From: Symsagittifera roscoffensis | Lineage: Eukaryota > Xenacoelomorpha > Acoela > Convolutidae | DNA length: 64,000 bases | Direction of reading: 5' to 3' | Assembly: GCF_963678635.1 (NCBI RefSeq) | Contig: NC_087065.1 | Span: forward strand, 21,393,480 to 21,457,479 | In this document: one piece after another, positions 46,271 to 56,000 of the stretch | Numbering within the stretch: position 1 is the first letter of the stretch | How the letters are laid out: every line of letters starts with the position of its first letter | Notes under the pieces: generated by a model | Told to the model about the DNA's origin: nothing | Database searches by the model: none | Seen by the model: only the letters and a program-made list of their open reading frames with translations | Translations under genes and position numbers: made by a program

Positions 46271-49200
46271 CTCAAGAAATACGAACTTATGATAACAGAA
46301 ACGGAATGGACAAAATAAAAAAAATTACGAAATGCAACCACTCACGAAAATTAAAAACTTATGTTTGCGGCGAATTTTGAACATTTAAAACTTTTTCATG
46401 TTACGAACTGTGTTATGCTGACACTGAAAACATGTTTGCGGCGAATTTTGACCATTTAAAACTTTTTCATGTTACGAACTGTGTTATGCTGACACTGAAA
46501 AAATGTGTGCGGCGAAATTTAATTATTTGAGACTTATTCATGTTACGAACTTTGTTATGCTGACACTGACTTACAGTAGTTCAATGCAGAGAGAACTTAC
46601 ATTAATTTTGATATAATAATAAAGGGGTGAACAGCAAATTCTACCTGGTCCTTATTTGCTAGTTTCTTGAGTCTGTTCACATCTTCGAATGCTACTTTGC
46701 CTAACTGGATGAGTGCTTTGAAGTCTATCGCTTTCCTATGTTTGAGTATGCTGATTGCACCTGTCAGGTACACTTGATCCTTTACGAAGCAACCTACAAA
46801 TTACAAGTCATTAGGAAAAAACAATTCGACAAAAAGCACACCATTGAAATTCGATTCAATCTGAAACCTTTGATTGTATTTTGCATCAAATATTATTCTG
46901 GTCATCCACTAGGAAACTTCGTTGGACGCTTTAAGGTTTTGCCTAAGCTTAGCTTTAAGAAACTATGATCTATATCATTAATCACGGGAGAACCTATAAA
47001 TAAGTTTTTTTTTGGAAATCAGAGCCGAAAATAAGCTTCGCATACACAAGCAGAAGTGAAGAGAAACTGAAACGGGGAAATCCCTCATGCGCGAAGGACG
47101 TTGATTGGTTGAAATTTTTTTGCGCATTCGTTCCATTGCGCATGAGAATAGCCAGCAACTGAAGCGTCTATATAATGAAAGAATTTTGAAACTTGATTTC
47201 CGCTCCAGACGCTGAGTTAAAAAAAATACTCGCCTGGTTTAGAAGTATCCTGCTGCCCTCTTTTAGCCCGCATACAGAACTCCCACCTGCGATGTGGGTT
47301 TTTAATAAACGAACCCAGCCACTTGAACAGCTCACTAAATGACATCATAGAAGCCATCACTACGGTATAATAAAGCAGAGCTATCTTGAACAACATCGGC
47401 TGGGGTCTCATGATGACCGAATGGATACTGGCCAAACCCTCTTCTGTAGGGTTCATGGGCGACATACGGAACTTAGCTCGGTCAAGGTCGTTCTTCCAGG
47501 GTTGCAGGTTGTTGTTGAATCTGCGCATATAATGAGTGCCCAGTTCGTGTCTAAGGACTCCTGAAGTTAGAATCGGGTTTGAACATTGAAAAGAAAAAGA
47601 CAACCGGACATGAAGGGTGATTATAGATTAACATTGACAAAGATGTACCTGCGACAATCGAAATCGAAGAAACAGTATCTTTGATTGAACTAGAAACTGG
47701 GATCAATCATACAATTCGACCCCCATTCCCCCCCCCCCCCCACACACACACACACCATCGGTTTAAGGAAAAGAAAATACGGATTTTCCATAAGCTAAGT
47801 TTGAGTATAGTTTAGATTCGTTCAAAATGAACCGTATTACTAATCAAAAATGAATTAAAACATTAATTTGTACAATTACCAGCATAATAAAAAAATATAG
47901 AAGTCAGTCTTAATTGCACGTTTGTATGAATTGCATATGTTATACAGAATAACTTTTTTTGAAATTAATACATGCTTGGGGAGGGCATTGTACTGTAAGT
48001 CACTTACGGTGAGGGATTATACGGTTGACCCAAAAACTGATATCAAACCTATATCACTGTTCTTTTTTGAATTATATTAAACCAGAAACGGGGGGAAATT
48101 AGAAAATACAATGTTCAAAATTTGTATCGCACAGATTTATGTTATCAAACATTTATTGCAGCCTACTTGCTTCTGTCTTTTCATTATGTTGGCTACGTCT
48201 TAAGTCTACTCTCTAATGAAAAAGCCGAGCTGACTGAGGTTATGAGTCAGACTCCATAGTCCATGTTCGATGCCTTCTCTCGTGTTGGTAAGAGAAATTT
48301 TTTCGCCGCGCATACATTTAGAGCCGTAATCGTCGAAAAGAAGTACAATCTAGCAAGGTATGAAGGCAGTCCAAGATGTGTCTCCATTGGTTGATGACAT
48401 GTTCGGGATGTTGTTGTGCCGAGAAATTTTAGATTTTTTCTTCCATCAAAACTGTCGTTTCTATCGAAATCTCCAAAATTGCAAGGAAGGGCCTTCGGTG
48501 ACCCATTTTACACCTTCAGTCGGATCTGGCTGTAGAATCAGTACCACATGGGCTCGGTTTGTCTAAAATAATATTTTGCTTGATACGTATGGGATCACCA
48601 AGCATAGTAGCAAACTGTCGTCAACAACCGTGATGTCGCGAAGCAGCTTTGTATCTTCATAAGAGTGCACATCGCTTGGTAAAATTGCTAATCTCAGGCG
48701 ATGGCCCTCTCTTTTCTGACTTCTATACACTGCATCGGTTAATGCCAACAAACATTTTTGAGGCACGAGAAAGTGTAGTCTCTGGTCTAGGAGCGAGGAA
48801 ATTTGATATATTTGTTTTGAACGCACCCAGAGCAGACTTCTAGCTCATTGTGTGCATGGATGACAACGAAGTGACGCAGCAGTGGCGCCATTGAAATTGA
48901 GTAGTAAATTTGCGAATAAAGTTTATGTGCAGACTCTGAGTCAATGAAAGTTACTATGTACTGCCTCAAACTGGGCATGAATAATGTTCTAGAGTTTCAA
49001 TTTTCTGTTGTTACGCCAATTTGTTTTCAGCTAGTTTAAAAGATATGGCAAATGACTTCATTTTAATGACAACTCGATTTCAGAGACTAAGTCTGTGATT
49101 GCCGTTGAATACTCTTCTAGCAATTCGATGTTGTAAGCATTGGAACATGCTCGGTGTTGGCAGAAGCCAAAAACCCCCATCATCCCGCAGCTTTCCGAAT

Positions 49201-50899
49201 CTCCCATGACGGCTCCAGAGCCGAAACCGCTAATGCCAGAAAACACCGCTCCGGCTACAAATCAAGCTCTCCTGCCGGTACGATCTGTTTCAATTAAAAG
49301 TTCCATCCTTGATCTGAATGATTTCTTTTTTCGCTGACTGTACTTTTTGTAAAAATTTTTTTATCAGCCAGTCGATGTTGAATGGATCGGTGATCTTATT
49401 GAAAATCATCGAAAACCAATTAAAAATTCGATGGATGGTGTCCTTTTTGCTCTGAAAATTTGTCGAGAACTGATTCATCTCAGCTTTCATTGTGAAATTG
49501 TTCGTCGGAAATAGCAGGACACTGATGGTTTAGAGAAGTTCAATTAAAAACGAAATGTAGGCCAGCTCGGTTTTCTCCTAGTTTCTTGAAGTGGTCAAGA
49601 TTTTTTAACAAAAATTGTTTATTTAATGGTATTCACTTAGTGATCGGTAAACAAACTGACCATCAGAAATTCCTCGTAACCTGAGCTTCAATGGTCTGAT
49701 TTTTACTTCTGAAATGGTGTTTTGCCTAAGTTTATACTGTTTTTTGCCGGCAAACATTCCATATAAGTGAGGTTTTTGTCGTATTTGCCTACAAAAAATT
49801 AGAGAAAACAGAAATTGTAACAATGATGGAACAACAAAGATAACACAATAACTTGAAAAGCGATCTGTTATTGACAACTTTTCACGTTGTCAGTTTACAC
49901 TCATTTTACTGTCTTTCAATTAACAAATTGTTTTACCCTCGATTGTTCCCGTGTAAATATTGCCCAATTTGAGACTCAGCACCCCGTAATTATTCATTTT
50001 GCCCATAGATGCAGTGCTTAGCAAGTCAGTGGATATGTTGATCATGATGTCGTGGGGTCGGATACCCTCGCGTGAACAGTAGGTGTCCACGTAGGATAGG
50101 ATCTCATATCTGCTCATCTGCTCTCCTAGACTCTGCTGGTCGAAGTTATCGTAGCTTCCGTAGCTTTTCAGCAGGTGCGTGAGGATCTTCTCACCCTATG
50201 ATAAATGAATTTGTAAAATGTTTGTATGAGACCGTTCTATATGTTATATTAGTTAATCCAGCAAGCCATACGTCATTTTTACCAGCGGCGTATCTCGGAT
50301 TTTCGCGAGCGGAGTGGGGCGGATTTTCATTAAAAAATTCGCAGGCAAAATTTTGAAAAAAAAACAGGCAAAAAGGCGTTTTTAGGCCTTTCGTGAAAAA
50401 ATTAGTAAATAGTTAGAAAAATTTTAGGGTCTGTCAGCCAAAAATGGATATCTCTAATTAGTATAAAGGGGGCCCTTTGGGTCGGCAGAGGGTCGAATCC
50501 CTGAGGGGGATGGGCATCCCCTTAAATCCGCTGGTAATTGTTATCATACCATTTGTTCAGACACAGTTCTTAAAACCAACAAAAGCATTTTTTCTTGCTT
50601 CGCTAGACCATTGATTTATGTCAAGTTTATTATGATTTAAAAACATATCAACGACAGCAAAGTAAAAACTTTCTTTTTCAATTTGAAAATTGAAACGATT
50701 TATGGGACGACACTGTTTTGTTTATACTTACTATTTCGATATACTTAGTGCATGGCTCAGAGTACTTATCCAGCACTTCGGGGGGACATGGGTGGGCGTA
50801 TGTGAACTGGGGCTCATAGGTGAAGTCACTGTTGAAGAAGCGCACTCTCTCTTCGCTTACGTTGGATGGCTGCACTGCATGGATGACATTGATGCGCAG
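46109..50899 (-). CDS. MATCAP: MATCAP/KIAA0895-like tubulin tyrosine carboxypeptidase (3' five exons)
   Basis: Five minus-strand exons join in frame: 50899-50732, 50195-49937, 47560-47234, 46793-46645 and 46270-46109 (354 residues in the window). The product belongs to the DUF1704 family. It shows the zinc-metalloprotease motif HELGTHYMR at the start of the third exon and, about 30 residues on, PTEEGLASIHSV, which is the QEGLA-type motif supplying a further zinc ligand. Then come LLYYTVVMASMMSF and RAKRGQQDTSKPG. Animal members (MATCAP1/2) remove the C-terminal tyrosine of alpha-tubulin. Roughly the N-terminal quarter to third is missing and must lie beyond the retroelement that begins near 51069. 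The C-terminus ends ...EKERTRYDM. One intron is GC-AG. Ortholog choice within the family is not resolved. Confidence 0.88.
46361..46573. repeat. 71-bp minisatellite, three copies, in the last intron
   Basis: Units begin ATGTTTGCGG at 46361 and 46432 and ATGTGTGCGG at 46503, exactly 71 bases apart, each ending GTTATGCTGACACTGA. The first two copies are almost identical and the third is more diverged. Confidence 0.85.
46645..46793 (-). CDS. MATCAP: MATCAP-like, fourth exon in window
   Basis: Acceptor TTTGTAG|GT and donor GACCAG|GTAGAA. It completes the split Gly codon, then reads CFVKDQVYLTGAISILKHRK and VAFEDVNRLKKLANKDQ, matching the family's DQVYL region. Confidence 0.88.
47234..47560 (-). 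CDS. MATCAP: MATCAP-like catalytic exon
   Basis: Acceptor TTCAG|GAGTCC. It encodes VLRHELGTHYMRRFNNNLQP, PTEEGLASIHSV and RRWEFCMRAKRGQQDTSKP, so it carries the HExxxH zinc motif and the downstream Glu. The donor is CCAG|GCGAGT, a GC-type donor: only this cut gives Pro-Gly-Cys-Phe in frame with the next exon. Confidence 0.92.
47965..48045. repeat. MITE family 4 terminal fragment
   Basis: CACTTACGGTGAGGG followed by ATTATACGGTTGACCC resembles the inverse of the left end of the element at 11661. It lies inside a MATCAP-like intron. Confidence 0.3.
48190..49490 (-). pseudogene. Decayed retroelement coding relic, possibly env-like, in a MATCAP-like intron
   Basis: Minus-strand open pieces in shifting frames: a helical NQFSTNFQSKKDTIHRIFNW piece (49490-49290), a Gly-rich piece (49246-49058), LRLAILPSDVHSYEDTKLLR to LLLCLVIPYVSSKILF (48720-48563), then after a stop QPDPTEGVKWVTEGP, and finally a FLLPTREKASNMDYGV stretch near 48260. 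Composition is GC-richer than the flanks. The order of features recalls envelope-like ORFs of LTR retroelements, but this is from general resemblance only. It is not part of the host protein, since exons on both sides join in frame without it. Confidence 0.35.
49937..50195 (-). CDS. MATCAP: MATCAP-like, second exon in window
   Basis: Acceptor ATCATAG|GGTGAG and donor GAGG|GTAAAA. It reads GEKILTHLLKSYGSYDNFDQ and DIMINISTDLLSTASMGKMN, ending TGTIEG with the split Gly codon completed by the catalytic exon. Confidence 0.88.
50281..50535. mobile_element. MITE family 1, copy D (reverse orientation)
   Basis: 255 bp from ACCAGCGGCGTATCTCGG to AAATCCGCTGGT, sharing GGGTCGAATCCCTGAGGGG and the AAACAGGCAAAAAGGCGTTT core with the other copies but with an internal deletion. 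It lies in the intron between the first two MATCAP-like exons seen here. Confidence 0.6.
50732..50899 (-). CDS. MATCAP: MATCAP-like, first exon in window
   Basis: Acceptor GTGTCAG|CTGCGC and donor AAATA|GTAAGT, phase 0 at both ends, 56 codons. It reads LRINVIHAVQPSNVSEERVR and a TYEPQFTYAHPCPPEVLDKY stretch. Upstream exons are not in the 170 bases before the retroelement. Confidence 0.85.
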
Positions 50900-51068
50900 C
50901 TGACACGGAAAACAGAAAGTAGCTTAGCTTGAGGAGTTTCAATTTTATTTGGCACTATTGGAACCTGATCTAAACTACATTTTATGATTGGATAAATTAA
51001 ATGTTTTACCAATGTAAAGTATTTAATATTAACCAATCATGATCCATCAAACTAACAACCCACTTATT

Positions 51069-51368
51069 TGTAAGTGCTGAAGTTACTTGTAATTTCAGCA
51101 CCAGAGAGATTTGAATTTAACTTAGAAATTAGTTGGACTCTCCCGAGCACTTCAGCAACCGCAATAAACCAGTATACCCTAGATCTATTGAGCCTAGCAG
51201 AGACTAGTTAAACAACCTGAGACTAGATAGTATAAGAGTAAGATTAGGATCGGTATTAGACTAAGAAGTTGCACGAATCTATCCGGCCGAAAATAAGATA
51301 GCGTGACGAGCAGACGGTGTACCCTATCCGAAATTACTCTATGAGTTAACCACATCGGTCCTAACTCA
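51069..51368 (+). repeat. Candidate 5' LTR
   Basis: About 300 bp from TGTAAGTGCTGAAGTTAC to CTAACTCA, placed by the primer-site-like sequence two bases later and by the usual TG...CA ends. It contains a TATA-like TAGTATAAGAG near 51224 and an AATAAA near 51172. A hairpin TGCTGAA/TTCAGCA lies at its left end. Without the 3' copy the borders are provisional. Confidence 0.4.
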
Positions 51369-51370
51369 TC

Positions 51371-51393
51371 TGGTGCGACCATAAGTCTCGAAC
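51371..51393 (+). promoter_or_regulatory. Candidate tRNA primer-binding site
   Basis: TGGTGCGACC followed by ATAAGTCTCGAAC is complementary to a plausible tRNA 3' end (CCA, acceptor strand, then TTCGA of a T loop, one base short of canonical spacing). Confidence 0.4.
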
Positions 51394-51455
51394 AAGACCT
51401 TAATAGCTTAGAATTAACCAAAATAGATTAGAAATTAGACAAAAACATTTAAAAA

Positions 51456-51689
51456 ATGTTATACGACAATAATTTAATCGAAATGTCTCTACGACTCAAT
51501 AGATCAGAGCCAATATTCCGAACCATAACAGAACTACCCGGAATTGGAAGAAGACCTCGAACCAAAGACGACATACGACAAAGTAGAAACTTGCCGTATA
51601 GTTATATGATAGTTCGGCAAAAGCCAGAACAAACTTTTATATTTCGAATACTACTTGCAATGAATTTAGATTTTCATTTGCAAACATAA
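51456..51689 (+). CDS. Small leader ORF of the LTR element (77 residues)
   Basis: Open frame from ATG to TAA just after the putative primer site. The product is basic (SLRLNRSEPIFRTITELPGI, then Arg-rich GRRPRTKDDIR) and codon use is A/T-ending like the element's real ORFs. No known family. It could be a regulatory upstream ORF, an exon of a spliced accessory protein, or chance. Confidence 0.35.
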   Translation: MLYDNNLIEMSLRLNRSEPIFRTITELPGIGRRPRTKDDIRQSRNLPYSYMIVRQKPEQTFIFRILLAMNLDFHLQT

Positions 51690-52624
51690 AACCTTGAAGT
51701 TAATCTTCAAAATCATTTCAGGCGCTAAACAAAATTATTAATATACAATAACGATTGATAAAAAGATCTAAGATCGTTTTCCTAAAACTCTGCAGTAATA
51801 TACAAAACATGTTTGAAAAATATTTATTGGAAAATAAAAATAAAAATTAGTAGCATGACAATAAATGGTTAATAATCATAAATCATCCTGTTGTTCCAGC
51901 TCCATCACCTAAAACATAACAGCAATCATAAATCCACTAATATCATCAAAACACTAAATCTTTCCTTTACACAAATTTAAAAATTTATTAAAACTTAAAT
52001 TCACTTAATTTTAAAACCAGATCATCAAGGCTTATCCTTGGATCTTAAATCATTTTCTACTTAATTAAATTTCAAATTTGATCATCAAGGCTTATCCTTG
52101 GATCAAACAGAACAACTTTGTTCTCCCCCACCCACTTAATTAGTGTCTAACGACCTCAAACGTCGATTCACTACCCAACCCTTTCTAAAGACCTAAGACT
52201 AATAGAAATTTTTAAACAAAACTAATCATTCAAATTAGGATAAACAGTGAAGAACTTCGGTTATTCATCCTTCACTTGACCCCCCCCCCTCTTAACAGAC
52301 CCAGGATAAATCTTAGACTTAGTAAGTTTAAAATAGTATCTAACGAACTACTCGCGTTCTAATTATACCTGAACCTTGTGGATCGATTTACTATTCTCCA
52401 ACCCTTGAACACAATCACTACCCCTAAGTAAGATTAAGTAAGTTAACACCTTAACTTATACTAGCCACGAGAAAGTAAAGAATCATTCTTCGGAATCGAT
52501 ATACTTTTCTCTCCAACCCTGAACAAACAGACCCAGGTTAAGCTAACCAAAAAATCGTAAGAACTAACAGTTTAGGAAAATAGAAATCATTTAACAACCT
52601 TTTGCATCCGTCATCCTAAACCTT
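51690..52624 (+). other. Untranslated leader of the LTR element
   Basis: About 0.9 kb without long frames. It holds a duplicated hairpin (52020-52104), a C-rich tract with CCCCCCCCCCTCTTAACAG (about 52280-52299) that resembles a splice acceptor, and two AACAGACCCAGG motifs (about 52295 and 52527). Packaging, dimerisation or splicing signals are plausible. Confidence 0.45.
52020..52104 (+). repeat. Duplicated 25-base hairpin motif, 60 bp apart
   Basis: Positions 52020-52044 and 52080-52104 are identical, beginning GATCATCAAGGCTTATCC and ending CTTGGATC. Each copy can fold (ATCAAGG against CCTTGGAT with a five-base loop and one bulge). Confidence 0.8.
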
Positions 52625-53092
52625 ATGTCATTTAAAAACCTAGGAAATAAACAAACAATCGTTTTACACAATTGTGAAATAGAAAACAAAAAATACGACC
52701 TTGTAATCACACCTCATACACAAACAGTTGGATACATTCGAACAAAACGACAAACACTAAAGAGAAAAATAATAACTAAACAAAGACAAATAACACGAAA
52801 AAGATTTTCAAAAAATCGAAACGCATTTTCAGAATCAGAAACCAACAGTTTAGACGAACTTTACAAACTAAAAGAATCAATAGACAAAAATTGCCCAATT
52901 CACGATCAATTATATTTCTCTGACTCAGAAACAACTTCAAATTCATCACAAAGAGGAAAAAGAAGAATAAAAAAGCAGTACAAACACAAACCAGTACATT
53001 TATACAATTGGAATCAACCAATTCGACACATTAATAATTACATATTAACAGTCATCGAACGAAAAAATGAGCTCAACGCACACTCCAGGTGA
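52625..53092 (+). CDS. Basic ORF upstream of gag (155 residues)
   Basis: ATG at 52625 to TGA at 53092; its last 26 bases overlap the start of gag-pol in another frame. The protein starts MSFKNLGNKQTIVLHNCEIE, has a strongly basic stretch at about residues 40-65 (RTKRQTLKRKIITKQRQITR) like a nuclear/nucleolar or RNA-binding signal, an acidic Ser-rich middle (SESETNSLDELYKLKES), and a second basic patch (RGKRRIKKQYKHKP). It has no recognisable fold. Codon use matches gag-pol. Ty3/gypsy elements do not usually carry an ORF here. Confidence 0.6.
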   Translation: MSFKNLGNKQTIVLHNCEIENKKYDLVITPHTQTVGYIRTKRQTLKRKIITKQRQITRKRFSKNRNAFSESETNSLDELYKLKESIDKNCPIHDQLYFSDSETTSNSSQRGKRRIKKQYKHKPVHLYNWNQPIRHINNYILTVIERKNELNAHSR

Positions 53093-56000
53093 AGAAACTC
53101 CAGATGATGATGAAATCTTTCCTTTTATAGTAGACGCAGATACTGATAGAGGACAACACATATTTTGTCAAAATTTACTCGTAAATTTATTTGAACCCGG
53201 AATCAGTCCATGTAAAACAGAGTTCCCAGATGTAAAAATCAAACGACAAATCATAGACCACTACTTAAAAGATATATGCAACATAACACAACAGTATGGA
53301 ATCTACTCCATAGAATTCACCTCACCAAACCATAATAATAGAAAATATACAATTCAAACAGACGATCTTGATTTAGAATTTTCAAAAGTTTTTTCAGAAT
53401 ATATAAAAAGCATCCAATATCATAACTCACAAAGAGCAAACTCCATATTCACCAATGAAGTTTTCGCAATAATATATAGTTATATTTCGATATTAGAAAA
53501 CGAAATCCCAATAACAAATGTCTCACCGACAGAAACATCTAAACATTTAAGAGTACGACATGAAATCACACTACTCTCTAGTTATTTAAACATCATTAAA
53601 GAAAATTTCACGAAAGACGACGTTTCACAACATACAAAACACGATCTACAAAAAATTTTGGCATGGTTCATAATAGATTATTTCACACACAATATTGATT
53701 TAATTGCACAAGCAAGAAAAAATTTTAGACCCCAAAACTCGAACGATGATACCGCTATCACAGAACAATCAGATTATGTTTGGGACCCCGAATGGTCTCA
53801 TCCCGCATTTATAAGCTTCCCACAATCAATCTCAAGTCAAGCAATAAGTACGATATCTTACATAAGAGATTATGTAAAAGTAATACCATTAACCATTGAT
53901 GCAACACCATTAAACTATAATACATTTTTGCCCGATACACAAAATAATAGTTTAAACTCTACAGTTATACACAATGAAAACCTCAATGGAACTAGGAATC
54001 TTACTCAACAAGATATCCAGACACCATCACACTTCATAAATGAAGAAATTGTACACACAACAACTACACAACAAAGTATTTCACCAATACGCCCAAATTT
54101 AACAACACCAAGAAATACAAATCCTTCACAAACACAGGTAACCTTACAATCAACCGTTAAACCTTCGGTTGCCCCTAAATATTCACATATGGATTACCAA
54201 ACATACAGACCCATGACAATACCATCAAAAACACGCAAAACATTCACTAGAAACAACTTTGCAGACCATAATTATAATTATACACATCCATCAAAAACAT
54301 ATAATCAACCACAAAGAAATTTTAACCAATATACAAGATCTCGAAATTGGGATAACCCAATGACCCAACCTAATTCAATAAATTTCCAAACAAATCCTCC
54401 ACAGGATCACAGTGAAAATTACCCATTTTTTCAACAAAATAAAAATAAAAAACAGACATCTTATCAAATGGATTATTTATCCTCAGATGATGATTTCTTA
54501 CAACCAGATATATTTGCACAAAATACTCAAGAATATCGTAGACAAGGAATACAGAAAACACGTACAAATCATAGAAATTTTTCTCCACAACCAATAGATG
54601 CACAACATCAACAACCAATTCAACAACAAAATCTAATTAATACACAATCTTTTCAACCAATTCAACAACAAAATCCAATGACTGCACACTCGTATCAAGC
54701 ATCACAAATGCAAAATGAAATACCACTCCCCTATTATCTCCAACAACATGAAATAACAAGAAACCAACTTTCAAATTTTTCTCAAATGCCAAATGCAGCA
54801 GAATCATTACAAATGACAATGAATCCATACCTTATGGGTGGATCATCAATAACATCAAACAAACCTTTAATGGTTTTCACAGGAACAGACCCTGAATATT
54901 CTGTAGAAGATTATTTAAATGCAGTAACAGCAAACCTGATTTTAAATATTGGACCTGAACCAATTAATACGCCACTACATCAAAATTGGATACATCGACG
55001 CACAGCGTTAATACAAACAACCTTAGATGGCGCAGCCCAAAAATGGTTTTCAGTACTACCTCTAGAAATAAAATCAAACTGGAAAAGGTTTACACAGGAA
55101 TTTTCAAAAATGTTTGACTCCAAAAGAAACAAACAACAACAAAGAGTTTTATGTAATGAAATTCGCAGATTACCAAACGAAACCATCAAGCAAATAGCAG
55201 TACGAATCGAAACACTAGTTCGAAAAGCATATTCATTAAATACACATGACTATAAAAACACAAAGATGACAGAAATCTTAATGATGACCTTAACACCACA
55301 ATTAAGGAAAATAGCAATAAAAAAGAGAGCATCCCATCCTTCTTCAATTCGCGAACCCGATTTAGATTTTCGAAAACTAGTAGACAAATTAGAACAAGCA
55401 GAAATCACGATGAAACTAGAAGAAACGGAAAATCTGAAATTACAATACGTTAACAGAATTGAAACGACTCCCACTAATATTAATAATATACAGGAATCAG
55501 AGACAGACCTCGTTGAAAAAATCACTGAAATACTCAATATTTACGAAAAGAACCCAAACTTTAAAGGCAAACCATCTTTCAAAAAATGGTGTAATTATTG
55601 CCGACGATACGGACATAGTATTTCCGAATGTAGACAAAAACAGCAAGACAATCAAAATAAACCTCAAAAATATAAAGAACCAAATAAATCATTCTATCAA
55701 TACATGAAAAAAGATCAAAATCTACCGAACAAAACAGTCCACAGCAACAACAGTTCAGGAAAACCACTCCCGAACAATACAAATTATACAAGAAATCAAT
55801 CACCATATAACTCAAGTTATAGAGGAAGATCACCAGAACGAAGAAACACGAATAATTCATCACAAAATCACTACAATAGACCAAATAGTCGAAATAACTA
55901 CTCCAGATCAAATTCAAATACACAACGATTTGTTTCTAGATCTAATTCCCAATCAAGAAATAACTACTATCCAAACAACCAATCACGAAATTCATCATAC

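Noticed and set aside
47706-47756. C-run and CA microsatellite as a regulatory site
   Set aside because: Simple sequence inside an intron with no supporting motif.
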